Below are positions 11,241 to 25,597 of a stretch of DNA of 64,000 nucleotides, piece by piece. Origin of the DNA: Ptiloglossa arizonensis (taxonomy: Eukaryota; Arthropoda; Insecta; Hymenoptera; Colletidae); assembly GCF_051014685.1 (NCBI RefSeq), contig NW_027478463.1:806001-870000 (forward strand), written 5' to 3'. Position 1 is the first letter of the stretch. Every line of letters begins with the position of its first letter. A program made the position numbers and the translations under genes. The notes beneath the pieces were generated by a model. That model did no database searches, was not told where the DNA came from, and worked only from the letters and a program-made list of their open reading frames with translations.

Positions 11241-14200
11241 AACGAAGAAAGAAACGGAGAAACGAACGAAGAAACGGAGAAACGAAGAAAGAAACGGAGA
11301 AACGAACAATGAAACGCAGAAACGAAGAATGAAACGGAGAAACGAACAAAGAAACGGAGAAACGAAGAAAGAAACGCAGAAACGAAGAAAGAAACGGACA
11401 AACGAAGAAAGAAACGGAGAAACGAAGAAAGAAACGGAGAAACGATGAAAGGAACTGAGAAACGAAGAACGAAACGGAGAATCGGAGAAATAAATGCAGA
11501 AACGAAGAAATAGACCGAGAAACGGAGAAAGAAACGGAGAAACGAACAAAGAAACGGAGAAACGATAAAAGAAACGGAGAGACGAACAAAGAAACGGAGA
11601 AACGAACAAAGAAACGGAGAAACGAAGAATGAAACGGAGAATCGTAGAAATAAATGGAGAAACGAAGAAATAAACGGAGAAACGGAGAAATAAATGGAGA
11701 AACGAAGAAATAAACGGAGAAACGAACAAATAAACGGAGAAACGAGGAAAGAAACGGAGAAACGAACAAACAAACGGAGAAACGAACAAACAAACGGAGA
11801 AACGAAGAAAGAAACGGAGAAACGGAGAAATAAATGGAGAAACGAAGAAATAAACGGAGAAACGAAGGAAGAAACGGAGAAACGAAGAAAGAAACGGAGA
11901 AACGAAGAAAGAAACAGTGTAACGAAAAAAGAAACGAAGAAACGAAGAAAGAAACGGAGAAACGGACAAAGAAACGGAGAAACGGAGAAACAAATGGAGA
12001 AACGAAGAAATAAACGGAGAAACGAAGAAAGAAACGGAGAAACGAAGAAAGAAACGGAGAAACGAAGAAAGAAACGAAGGAAGAAACGGAGAAACGAAGA
12101 AAGAAACGGAGAAACGTACAAAGAAACGGAGAAACGAACAAACAAACGGAGAAACGAAGAAAGAAACGGAGAAATAAATGGAGAAACGAAGAAATAATCC
12201 GAGAAACGGAAAAAGAAACGGAGAAGCGAACAAAGAAACGGAGAAACGATGAAAGAAACGGAGAAACGGAGAAATAAACGGAGAAACGAAGATATAAACG
12301 GAGAAACGAAGAAAGAAACGGAGAAACGAACAAAGAAACGGAGAAACGAACAAAGAAACGGAGAAACGAAGAAAGAAACGGAGAAACGAACAAAGAAACG
12401 GAGAAACGAAGAAAGAAACGGAGAAATAAATGGAGAAACGAAAAAATAAACGGAGAAATGAACAAGGAAACGGAGAAACGAAGAAAGAAACGGAGAGACG
12501 AAGAAAGAAACGGAAAAACGAAGAAAGAAACGGAGAAACGAAGAAAGAAACGGAGATAGGAACAAAGAAACGGGGAAACGAACAAAGAAACGGAGAAACG
12601 AAGAAAGAAACGGACGAACGGAGAAATAAATGGAGAAACGAATAAATAAACGGAGAAACGAAGAAATAATCGGAGAAACGAAGAAAGAAACGGAGAAACG
12701 AAGAAAGAAACGGAGAAACAAAGAAATAAACGTAGAAACGAAGAAACAAACAGAGAAACGGACAAAGAAACGGACAAACGAAGAAAGAAACGGAGAAACG
12801 GAGAAACGAAGAAGGAAACGGAGAAACGAAGAAAGAAACGGAGTAACGAAGAAAGAAACGGAGAGACGAAGAAAGAAACGGAGAAACGGAGAAATAAATG
12901 GAGACACGGAGAAACAAACGGAGAAACGAAGAAAGGAACGGTGAAACGAAGAAAGAAACGGAGAAACGAAGAAAGAAACGGAGAAACGAAGAAAGAAGCG
13001 GAGAAACGAACGAAGAAACGGAGAAACGAAGAAAGAAACGGAGAAACGAACAATGAAACGCAGAAACGAAGAATGAAACGGAGAAACGAACAAAGAAACG
13101 GAGAAACGAAGAAAGAAACGCAGAAACGAAGAAAGAAACGGACAAACGAAGAAAGAAACGGAGAAACGAAGAAAGAAACGGAGAAACGATGAAAGGAACT
13201 GAGAAACGAAGAACGAAACGGAGAATCGGAGAAATAAATGCAGAAACGAAGAAATAGACCGAGAAACGGAGAAAGAAACGGAGAAACGAACAAAGAAACG
13301 GAGAAACGATAAAAGAAACGGAGAGACGAACAAAGAAACGGAGAAACGAACAAAGAAACGGAGAAACGAAGAATGAAACGGAGAATCGTAGAAATAAATG
13401 GAGAAACGAAGAAATAAACGGAGAAACGGAGAAATAAATGGAGAAACGAAGAAATAAACGGAGAAACGAACAAATAAACGGAGAAACGAGGAAAGAAACG
13501 GAGAAACGAACAAACAAACGGAGAAACGAACAAACAAACGGAGAAACGAAGAAAGAAACGGAGAAACGGAGAAATAAATGGAGAAACGAAGAAATAAACG
13601 GAGAAACGAAGGAAGAAACGGAGAAACGAAGAAAGAAACGGAGAAACGAAGAAAGAAACAGTGTAACGAAAAAAGAAACGAAGAAACGAAGAAAGAAACG
13701 GAGAAACGGACAAAGAAACGGAGAAACGGAGAAACAAATGGAGAAACGAAGAAATAAACGGAGAAACGAAGAAAGAAACGGAGAAACGAAGAAAGAAACG
13801 GAGAAACGAAGAAAGAAACGAAGGAAGAAACGGAGAAACGAAGAAAGAAACGGAGAAACGTACAAAGAAACGGAGAAACGAACAAACAAACGGAGAAACG
13901 AAGAAAGAAACGGAGAAATAAAGGGAGAAACGAAGAAATAATCCGAGAAACGGAAAAAGAAACGGAGAAGCGAACAAAGAAACGGAGAAACGATGAAAGA
14001 AACGGAGAAACGGAGAAATAAACGGAGAAACGAAGATATAAACGGAGAAACGAAGAAAGAAACGGAGAAACGAACAAAGAAACGGAGAAACGAACAAAGA
14101 AACGGAGAAACGAAGAAAGAAACGGAGAAACGAACAAAGAAACGGAGAAACGAAGAAAGAAACGGAGAAATAAATGGAGAAACGAAAAAATAAACGGAGA

Positions 14201-14756
14201 AATGAACAAGGAAACGGAGAAACGAAGAAAGAAACGGAGAGACGAAGAAAGAAACGGAAAAACGAAGAAAGAAACGGAGAAACGAAGAAAGAAACGGAGA
14301 TAGGAACAAAGAAACGGGGAAACGAACAAAGAAACGGAGAAACGAAGAAAGAAACGGACGAACGGAGAAATAAATGGAGAAACGAATAAATAAACGGAGA
14401 AACGAAGAAATAATCGGAGAAACGAAGAAAGAAACGGAGAAACGAAGAAAGAAACGGAGAAACAAAGAAATAAACGTAGAAACGAAGAAACAAACAGAGA
14501 AACGGACAAAGAAACGGACAAACGAAGAAAGAAACGGAGAAACGGAGAAACGAAGAAGGAAACGGAGAAACGAAGAAAGAAACGGAGTAACGAAGAAAGA
14601 AACGGAGAGACGAAGAAAGAAACGGAGAAACGGAGAAATAAATGGAGACACGGAGAAACAAACGGAGAAACGAAGAAAGGAACGGTGAAACGAAGAAAGA
14701 AACGGAGAAACGAAGAAAGAAACGGAGAAACGAAGAAAGAAGCGGAGAAACGAACA
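11241..14756. repeat. Tandem duplication with 1744-bp period in the minisatellite
   Basis: Copy 1 runs about 11241-12984 and copy 2 about 12985-14756. Distinctive variant strings repeat at exactly +1744: 11694/13438, 12249/13993, 12430/14174, 12630/14374 and 12941/14685. I found only rare substitutions between copies. The first part is also related to 7098-8590, so the block has been copied at least twice. Confidence 0.85.
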
Positions 14757-17700
14757 AAGAACGGAGAAACGAACAAAGAAACGGATAAACGAAGAAAGAA
14801 ACGGAGAAACGAAGAAAGAAACGCAGAAACGAAGAAAGAAACGGAGAAACGAACAAAGAAACGGAGAAACGAACAAAGAAACGGAGAAACGAACAAAGAA
14901 ACGGAGAAACGAACAAAGAAACGGAGAAACGAAGAATGAAACGGAGAAACGAAGAAAGAAACGGAGAAACGAACAAAGAAACGGAGAAACGGATAAAGAA
15001 ACGGAGAAATAAAAGGAGAAACGAAGAAATAAACGGAGAAACGAAGAAAGAAACAGAGAAACGAAGAAAGAAACGGAGAAACGAAGAAAGAAAAGGAGAA
15101 GCGAACAAAGAAACGGAGAAACGATGAAAGAAACGGAGAAACGGAGAAATAAACGGAGAAACGAAGATATAAACGGAGAAACGAAGAAAGAAACGGAGAA
15201 ATAAGTGGAGAAACGAAGAAATAAACGCAGAAAAGAACAAGGAAACGGAGAAACGAAGAAAGAAACGGAGAAACGAAGAAAGAAACGGAGAAACGAAGAA
15301 AGAAACGGAGATACGAACAAAGAAACGGAGAAACGAACAAAGAAACGGAGAAACGAAGAAAGAAACGGAGAAACGAAGAAAGAAACGCAGAAACGAAGAA
15401 AGAAACGGAGAAACGAAGAACGAAACGGAGAAACGAAGAAAGAAACGGAGAAACGAACAAAGAAACGGAGAAACGGATAAAGAAACGGAGAAATAAAAGG
15501 AGAAACGAAGAAATAAACGCAGAAACGAACAAGGAAACGGAGAAACGAAGAAAGAAACGGGGAAACGAAGAAAGAAACGAAAAAACGAAGAAAGAAACGG
15601 AGAAACGAACAAAGAAACGGAGAAACGAAGAAAGAAACGGAGAAACGAACAATGAAACGCAGAAACGAAGAATGAAACGGAGAAACGATGAAATAAACGG
15701 AGAAACGAAGAAAGAAACGGCGAAACGAAGGATGAAACGGAGAAACGAAGAAAGAAACGGAGAAATAAATGGAGTAACGAAGAAACAAACGAAGAAACGA
15801 AGAAAGAAACGGAGAAACGAAGAAGGAAACGGAGTAACGAAGAAAGAAACGAAGAAACGAAGAAAGAAAAGGAGAAATAAATGGAGAAACGAAGAAATAA
15901 ACTGAGAAACGGAAAAAGAAACGGAGAAACGAACAAAGAAACGGAGAAAGGAAGATAGAAACGGAGAAACGAACAAAGAGACGGAGAAACGAACAAAGAA
16001 ACGGAGAAACGAAGAAAGAAACGGAGAAACGAAGAAAGAAACGGAGAAACGGAGAAATAAATGGAGACACGGAGAAACAAACGGAGAAACGAAGAAAGAA
16101 ACGGTGAAACGAAGAAAGAAACGGAGAAACGAAGAAAGAAACGGAGAAACGAAGAAAGAAGCGGAGAAACGAACAAAGAACGGAGAAACGAAGAAAGAAA
16201 CGGAGAAACGAAGAAAGAAACGCAGAAACGAAGATAGAAACGGAGAAACGAACATAGAAACGGAGAAACGAAGAAAGAAACGGAGAAACGAACTATGAAA
16301 CGCAGAAACGAAGAATGAAACGGAGAAACGAAGAAGGAAACGGAGAAACGAACAAAGAAACGGAGAAACGAAGAAAGAAACGGAGAAACGAAGAAAGAAA
16401 CGCAGAAACGAAGAAAGAAACGGAGAAACGAAGAAAGAAACGGAGCAACGAATAAAGAAACGCAGAAACGAAGAAAGAAACGGAGAAATAAGTGGAGAAA
16501 CGAAGAAATAAACGGAGAAACGAAGAAAGAAACGGACAAACGAACAAAGAAACGCAGAAACGAAGAAAGAAACGGAGAAACGAAGAAAGAAACGGACAAA
16601 CGAACAAAGAAACGCAGAAACGAAGAAAGAAACGGAGAAACGAAGAAAGAAGCGGAGAAACGAACAAAGAACGGAGAAACGAACAAAGAAACGGATAAAC
16701 GAAGAAAGAAACGGAGAAACGAAGAAAGAAACGCAGAAACGAAGAAAGAAACGGAGAAACGAACAAAGAAACGGAGAAACGAACAAAGAAACGGAGAAAC
16801 GAACAAAGAAACGGAGAAACGAACAAAGAAACGGAGAAACGAAGAATGAAACGGAGAAACGAAGAAAGAAACGGAGAAACGAACAAAGAAACGGAGAAAC
16901 GGATAAAGAAACGGAGAAATAAAAGGAGAAACGAAGAAATAAACGGAGAAACGAAGAAAGAAACAGAGAAACGAAGAAAGAAACGGAGAAACGAAGAAAG
17001 AAAAGGAGAAGCGAACAAAGAAACGGAGAAACGATGAAAGAAACGGAGAAACGGAGAAATAAACGGAGAAACGAAGATATAAACGGAGAAACGAAGAAAG
17101 AAACGGAGAAATAAGTGGAGAAACGAAGAAATAAACGGAGAAAAGAACAAGGAAACGGAGAAACGAAGAAAGAAACGGAGAAACGAAGAAAGAAACGGAG
17201 AAACGAAGAAAGAAACGGAGATACGAACAAAGAAACGGAGAAACGAACAAAGAAACGGAGAAACGAAGAAAGAAACGGAGAAACGAAGAAAGAAACGCAG
17301 AAACGAAGAAAGAAACGGAGAAACGAAGAACGAAACGGAGAAACGAAGAAAGAAACGGAGAAACGAACAAAGAAACGGAGAAACGGATAAAGAAACGGAG
17401 AAATAAAAGGAGAAACGAAGAAATAAACGCAGAAACGAACAAGGAAACGGAGAAACGAAGAAAGAAACGGGGAAACGAAGAAAGAAACGAAAAAACGAAG
17501 AAAGAAACGGAGAAACGAACAAAGAAACGGAGAAACGAAGAAAGAAACGGAGAAACGAACAATGAAACGCAGAAACGAAGAATGAAACGGAGAAACGATG
17601 AAATAAACGGAGAAACGAAGAAAGAAACGGCGAAACGAAGGATGAAACGGAGAAACGAAGAAAGAAACGGAGAAATAAATGGAGTAACGAAGAAACAAAC

Positions 17701-18480
17701 GAAGAAACGAAGAAAGAAACGGAGAAACGAAGAAGGAAACGGAGTAACGAAGAAAGAAACGAAGAAACGAAGAAAGAAAAGGAGAAATAAATGGAGAAAC
17801 GAAGAAATAAACTGAGAAACGGAAAAAGAAACGGAGAAACGAACAAAGAAACGGAGAAAGGAAGATAGAAACGGAGAAACGAACAAAGAGACGGAGAAAC
17901 GAACAAAGAAACGGAGAAACGAAGAAAGAAACGGAGAAACGAAGAAAGAAACGGAGAAACGGAGAAATAAATGGAGACACGGAGAAACAAACGGAGAAAC
18001 GAAGAAAGAAACGGTGAAACGAAGAAAGAAACGGAGAAACGAAGAAAGAAACGGAGAAACGAAGAAAGAAGCGGAGAAACGAACAAAGAACGGAGAAACG
18101 AAGAAAGAAACGGAGAAACGAAGAAAGAAACGCAGAAACGAAGATAGAAACGGAGAAACGAACATAGAAACGGAGAAACGAAGAAAGAAACGGAGAAACG
18201 AACTATGAAACGCAGAAACGAAGAATGAAACGGAGAAACGAAGAAGGAAACGGAGAAACGAACAAAGAAACGGAGAAACGAAGAAAGAAACGGAGAAACG
18301 AAGAAAGAAACGCAGAAACGAAGAAAGAAACGGAGAAACGAAGAAAGAAACGGAGCAACGAATAAAGAAACGCAGAAACGAAGAAAGAAACGGAGAAATA
18401 AGTGGAGAAACGAAGAAATAAACGGGAAACGAGAAAGAAACGGACAAACGAACAAAGAAACGCAGAAACGAAGAAAGAAA
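14741..18480. repeat. Nested tandem duplication with 1910-bp period
   Basis: The block from about 14741 repeats at +1910 (AGCGGAGAAACGAACAAAG at 14741 and 16651; 15205/17115; 15672/17582; 16104/18014; GGAGCAACGAATAAAG near 16442 and 18352). Similarity ends near 18480. The same pair recurs inside the downstream 5316-bp copy (20521/22431, 21420/23330), so the 1910-bp event came before the 5316-bp event. Confidence 0.85.
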
Positions 18481-21400
18481 CGGTGAAACGAAGAAAGAAA
18501 CGGAGAAACGAAGAAAGAAACGGAGAAACGAACAAAGGAACGGAGAAACAAACAAAGAAACGGTGATACGAAGAAAGAAACGGAGATACGAACAAAGAAA
18601 CGGAGAAACGAACAAAGAAAACGGATAAACGAAGAAAGAAACGGAGAAACGAAGAAATAAACGCAGAAACGAAGAAAGGAACGGAGAAACGAACAAAGAA
18701 ACGGAGAAACCGAACAAAGAAACGGAGAAACGAACAAAGAAACGGAGAAACGAACAAAGAAACGGAGAAAACGAAGAATGAAACGGAGAAATAAATGAGA
18801 AACGAAGAAACAAACGGAGACGCGAACAAGGAAACGGAGAAACGAAGAAAGAAACGGAGATACGAACAAAGAAATGGAGAAACGAACAAGAAACGGATAA
18901 ACGAAGAAAGAAACGGAGAAACGAACAAAGAAACGGAGAAACGAAGAATGAAACGGAGAAATAAATGGGAGAAACGAAGAAATAAACGGAGACGCGAACA
19001 AGGAAACGGAGAACGAAGAAAGAAACGGGAGAAACGAAGAAAGAAACGGGAGAAACGAAGAAAGAAACGGAGAACGAAGAAAGAAACGGAGATGCGAACA
19101 AAGAAACGGAGAAACGAACAAAGAAACGGAGAAACGAACAAAGAAACGGAGGAACGGAGAAATAAACGCAGAAACGAATAAATAAACGGAGAAACGAAGA
19201 AATAAACGGAGAAACGAATAAAGAAACGGAGAAACGAAGAAAGAAACGGAGAAACGAAGAAAGGAACGGAGAATCGAAGAAAGAAACGGAGAAACGAAGA
19301 AAGAAACGGAGAAACGAACAAAGAAACGGAGAAACGAAGATAGAAACGGAGAAATAAATGGAGAAACGAAGAAATAAACGGAGAAACGAACAAGGAAACG
19401 GAGAAACGAAGAAAGAAACGGAGAAACGAAGATAGAAACGAAGAAAGAAACGGAGAAACGAAGAAAGAAACAGAGAAACGAACAAAGAAATGGAGAAACG
19501 AACAAAGAAACGGAGAAACGAACAAAGAAACGGAGAAACGGAGAAATAAATGGAGAAACGAGGAAAGAAACGGTGTAACGAAGAAAGAAACGAAGAAACG
19601 AAGAAAGAAACGGAGAAACGAAGAAAGAAACGGTGTAACGAAGAAAGAAACGAAGAAACGAAGAAAGAAACGGAGAAATAAATGGAGAAACGTGGAGATA
19701 AACGCAGAAACGAACAAGGAAACGGAGAAACGAAGAAAGAAACGGAGAAACGAAGATAGAAACGAAGAAAGAAACGGAGAAACGAAGAAAGAAACAGAGA
19801 AACGAACAAAGAAATGGAGAAACGAACAAAGAAACGGAGAAACGAACAAAGAAACGGAGAAACGGAGAAATAAATGGAGAAACGAAGAAATAAACGGAGA
19901 AACGAAGAAAGAAACGGAGAAACGAAGAAAGAAACGGAGAAACGAAGAAAGAAACGGAGAAACGAAGAAAGAAACGGAGAAACGAACAAAGAAACGGAGA
20001 AACGAAGAAAGAGTCGGAGAAACGAAGAAAGAAACGCAGAAACGAAGAAAGAAACGGAGAAATGAAGAAAGAAACAGAGAAACGAAAAAAGAAACGGGGA
20101 AACGAAGAATGAGACGGAGAAACGAAGAAAAAAGCGGAGAAGTAAATGGAGAAACGAAGAAATAAACGGAGAAACGAACAAGGAAACGGAGAAGCGAAGA
20201 AAGAAACGGAGAAACGAAGAAAGAAACGAAGGAAGAAACGTAGAAACGAAGAAAGAAACGGAGAAACGAAGAAAGAACGGAGAAACGAACAAAGAAACGG
20301 AGAAACGGATAAAGAAACGGAGAAATAAAAGGAGAAACGAAGAAATAAACGGAGAAACGAAGAAAGAAACAGAGAAACGAAGAAAGAAACGGAGAAACGA
20401 AGAAAGAAAAGGAGAAGCGAACAAAGAAACGGAGAAACGATGAAAGAAACGGAGAAACGGAGAAATAAACGGAGAAACGAAGATATAAACGGAGAAACGA
20501 AGAAAGAAACGGAGAAATAAGTGGAGAAACGAAGAAATAAACGGAGAAAAGAACAAGGAAACGGAGAAACGAAGAAAGAAACGGAGAAACGAAGAAAGAA
20601 ACGGAGAAACGAAGAAAGAAACGGAGATACGAACAAAGAAACGGAGAAACGAACAAAGAAACGGAGAAACGAAGAAAGAAACGGAGAAACGAAGAAAGAA
20701 ACGCAGAAACGAAGAAAGAAACGGAGAAACGAAGAACGAAACGGAGAAACGAAGAAAGAAACGGAGAAACGAACAAAGAAACGGAGAAACGGATAAAGAA
20801 ACGGAGAAATAAAAGGAGAAACGAAGAAATAAACGCAGAAACGAACAAGGAAACGGAGAAACGAAGAAAGAAACGGGGAAACGAAGAAAGAAACGAAAAA
20901 ACGAAGAAAGAAACGGAGAAACGAACAAAGAAACGGAGAAACGAAGAAAGAAACGGAGAAACGAACAATGAAACGCAGAAACGAAGAATGAAACGGAGAA
21001 ACGATGAAATAAACGGAGAAACGAAGAAAGAAACGGCGAAACGAAGGATGAAACGGAGAAACGAAGAAAGAAACGGAGAAATAAATGGAGTAACGAAGAA
21101 ACAAACGAAGAAACGAAGAAAGAAACGGAGAAACGAAGAAGGAAACGGAGTAACGAAGAAAGAAACGAAGAAACGAAGAAAGAAAAGGAGAAATAAATGG
21201 AGAAACGAAGAAATAAACTGAGAAACGGAAAAAGAAACGGAGAAACGAACAAAGAAACGGAGAAAGGAAGATAGAAACGGAGAAACGAACAAAGAGACGG
21301 AGAAACGAACAAAGAAACGGAGAAACGAAGAAAGAAACGGAGAAACGAAGAAAGAAACGGAGAAACGGAGAAATAAATGGAGACACGGAGAAACAAACGG

Positions 21401-24400
21401 AGAAACGAAGAAAGAAACGGTGAAACGAAGAAAGAAACGGAGAAACGAAGAAAGAAACGGAGAAACGAAGAAAGAAGCGGAGAAACGAACAAAGAACGGA
21501 GAAACGAAGAAAGAAACGGAGAAACGAAGAAAGAAACGCAGAAACGAAGATAGAAACGGAGAAACGAACATAGAAACGGAGAAACGAAGAAAGAAACGGA
21601 GAAACGAACTATGAAACGCAGAAACGAAGAATGAAACGGAGAAACGAAGAAGGAAACGGAGAAACGAACAAAGAAACGGAGAAACGAAGAAAGAAACGGA
21701 GAAACGAAGAAAGAAACGCAGAAACGAAGAAAGAAACGGAGAAACGAAGAAAGAAACGGAGCAACGAATAAAGAAACGCAGAAACGAAGAAAGAAACGGA
21801 GAAATAAGTGGAGAAACGAAGAAATAAACGGAGAAACGAAGAAAGAAACGGACAAACGAACAAAGAAACGCAGAAACGAAGAAAGAAACGGAGAAACGAA
21901 GAAAGAAACGGACAAACGAACAAAGAAACGCAGAAACGAAGAAAGAAACGGAGAAACGAAGAAAGAAGCGGAGAAACGAACAAAGAACGGAGAAACGAAC
22001 AAAGAAACGGATAAACGAAGAAAGAAACGGAGAAACGAAGAAAGAAACGCAGAAACGAAGAAAGAAACGGAGAAACGAACAAAGAAACGGAGAAACGAAC
22101 AAAGAAACGGAGAAACGAACAAAGAAACGGAGAAACGAACAAAGAAACGGAGAAACGAAGAATGAAACGGAGAAACGAAGAAAGAAACGGAGAAACGAAC
22201 AAAGAAACGGAGAAACGGATAAAGAAACGGAGAAATAAAAGGAGAAACGAAGAAATAAACGGAGAAACGAAGAAAGAAACAGAGAAACGAAGAAAGAAAC
22301 GGAGAAACGAAGAAAGAAAAGGAGAAGCGAACAAAGAAACGGAGAAACGATGAAAGAAACGGAGAAACGGAGAAATAAACGGAGAAACGAAGATATAAAC
22401 GGAGAAACGAAGAAAGAAACGGAGAAATAAGTGGAGAAACGAAGAAATAAACGGAGAAAAGAACAAGGAAACGGAGAAACGAAGAAAGAAACGGAGAAAC
22501 GAAGAAAGAAACGGAGAAACGAAGAAAGAAACGGAGATACGAACAAAGAAACGGAGAAACGAACAAAGAAACGGAGAAACGAAGAAAGAAACGGAGAAAC
22601 GAAGAAAGAAACGCAGAAACGAAGAAAGAAACGGAGAAACGAAGAACGAAACGGAGAAACGAAGAAAGAAACGGAGAAACGAACAAAGAAACGGAGAAAC
22701 GGATAAAGAAACGGAGAAATAAAAGGAGAAACGAAGAAATAAACGCAGAAACGAACAAGGAAACGGAGAAACGAAGAAAGAAACGGGGAAACGAAGAAAG
22801 AAACGAAAAAACGAAGAAAGAAACGGAGAAACGAACAAAGAAACGGAGAAACGAAGAAAGAAACGGAGAAACGAACAATGAAACGCAGAAACGAAGAATG
22901 AAACGGAGAAACGATGAAATAAACGGAGAAACGAAGAAAGAAACGGCGAAACGAAGGATGAAACGGAGAAACGAAGAAAGAAACGGAGAAATAAATGGAG
23001 TAACGAAGAAACAAACGAAGAAACGAAGAAAGAAACGGAGAAACGAAGAAGGAAACGGAGTAACGAAGAAAGAAACGAAGAAACGAAGAAAGAAAAGGAG
23101 AAATAAATGGAGAAACGAAGAAATAAACTGAGAAACGGAAAAAGAAACGGAGAAACGAACAAAGAAACGGAGAAAGGAAGATAGAAACGGAGAAACGAAC
23201 AAAGAGACGGAGAAACGAACAAAGAAACGGAGAAACGAAGAAAGAAACGGAGAAACGAAGAAAGAAACGGAGAAACGGAGAAATAAATGGAGACACGGAG
23301 AAACAAACGGAGAAACGAAGAAAGAAACGGTGAAACGAAGAAAGAAACGGAGAAACGAAGAAAGAAACGGAGAAACGAAGAAAGAAGCGGAGAAACGAAC
23401 AAAGAACGGAGAAACGAAGAAAGAAACGGAGAAACGAAGAAAGAAACGCAGAAACGAAGATAGAAACGGAGAAACGAACATAGAAACGGAGAAACGAAGA
23501 AAGAAACGGAGAAACGAACTATGAAACGCAGAAACGAAGAATGAAACGGAGAAACGAAGAAGGAAACGGAGAAACGAACAAAGAAACGGAGAAACGAAGA
23601 AAGAAACGGAGAAACGAAGAAAGAAACGCAGAAACGAAGAAAGAAACGGAGAAACGAAGAAAGAAACGGAGCAACGAATAAAGAAACGCAGAAACGAAGA
23701 AAGAAACGGAGAAATAAGTGGAGAAACGAAGAAATAAACGGAGAAACGAAGAAAGAAACGGACAAACGAACAAAGAAACGCAGAAACGAAGAAAGAAACG
23801 GAGAAACGAAGAAAGAAACGGAGAAACGAAGAAAGAAACGGAGAAACGAACAAAGGAACGGAGAAACAAACAAAGAAACGGTGATACGAAGAAAGAAACG
23901 GAGATACGAACAAAGAAACGGAGAAACGAACAAAGAAACGGATAAACGAAGAAAGAAACGGAGAAACGAAGAAATAAACGCAGAAACGAAGAAAGGAACG
24001 GAGAAACGAACAAAGAAACGGAGAAACGAACAAAGAAACGGAGAAACGAACAAAGAAACGGAGAAACGAACAAAGAAACGGAGAAACGAAGAATGAAACG
24101 GAGAAATAAATGGAGAAACGAAGAAACAAACGGAGACGCGAACAAGGAAACGGAGAAACGAAGAAAGAAACGGAGATACGAACAAAGAAATGGAGAAACG
24201 AACAAAGAAACGGATAAACGAAGAAAGAAACGGAGAAACGAACAAAGAAACGGAGAAACGAAGAATGAAACGGAGAAATAAATGGAGAAACGAAGAAATA
24301 AACGGAGACGCGAACAAGGAAACGGAGAAACGAAGAAAGAAACGGAGAAACGAAGAAAGAAACGGAGAAACGAAGAAAGAAACGGAGAAACGAAGAAAGA

Positions 24401-25597
24401 AACGGAGATGCGAACAAAGAAACGGAGAAACGAACAAAGAAACGGAGAAACGAACAAAGAAACGGAGGAACGGAGAAATAAACGCAGAAACGAATAAATA
24501 AACGGAGAAACGAAGAAATAAACGGAGAAACGAATAAAGAAACGGAGAAACGAAGAAAGAAACGGAGAAACGAAGAAAGGAACGGAGAATCGAAGAAAGA
24601 AACGGAGAAACGAAGAAAGAAACGGAGAAACGAACAAAGAAACGGAGAAACGAAGATAGAAACGGAGAAATAAATGGAGAAACGAAGAAATAAACGGAGA
24701 AACGAACAAGGAAACGGAGAAACGAAGAAAGAAACGGAGAAACGAAGATAGAAACGAAGAAAGAAACGGAGAAACGAAGAAAGAAACAGAGAAACGAACA
24801 AAGAAATGGAGAAACGAACAAAGAAACGGAGAAACGAACAAAGAAACGGAGAAACGGAGAAATAAATGGAGAAACGAGGAAAGAAACGGTGTAACGAAGA
24901 AAGAAACGAAGAAACGAAGAAAGAAACGGAGAAACGAAGAAAGAAACGGTGTAACGAAGAAAGAAACGAAGAAACGAAGAAAGAAACGGAGAAATAAATG
25001 GAGAAACGTGGAGATAAACGCAGAAACGAACAAGGAAACGGAGAAACGAAGAAAGAAACGGAGAAACGAAGATAGAAACGAAGAAAGAAACGGAGAAACG
25101 AAGAAAGAAACAGAGAAACGAACAAAGAAATGGAGAAACGAACAAAGAAACGGAGAAACGAACAAAGAAACGGAGAAACGGAGAAATAAATGGAGAAACG
25201 AAGAAATAAACGGAGAAACGAAGAAAGAAACGGAGAAACGAAGAAAGAAACGGAGAAACGAAGAAAGAAACGGAGAAACGAAGAAAGAAACGGAGAAACG
25301 AACAAAGAAACGGAGAAACGAAGAAAGAGTCGGAGAAACGAAGAAAGAAACGCAGAAACGAAGAAAGAAACGGAGAAATGAAGAAAGAAACAGAGAAACG
25401 AAAAAAGAAACGGGGAAACGAAGAATGAGACGGAGAAACGAAGAAAAAAGCGGAGAAGTAAATGGAGAAACGAAGAAATAAACGGAGAAACGAACAAGGA
25501 AACGGAGAAGCGAAGAAAGAAACGGAGAAACGAAGAAAGAAACGAAGGAAGAAACGTAGAAACGAAGAAAGAAACGGAGAAACGAAGAAAGAACGGA
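14966..25597. repeat. Tandem duplication with 5316-bp period in the minisatellite
   Basis: Copy 1 is about 14966-20281 and copy 2 about 20282-25597. Landmarks at exactly +5316 are 15205/20521, 15672/20988, 16104/21420, 16492/21808, 19692/25008 and 20146/25462. Near-identity over more than 5 kb indicates a recent event, or an assembly duplication. Differences are a few substitutions, such as CGCAGAAAAG near 15231 versus CGGAGAAAAG near 20547, and a cluster of single-base indels in copy 1 at 18421-19080. Confidence 0.88.
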
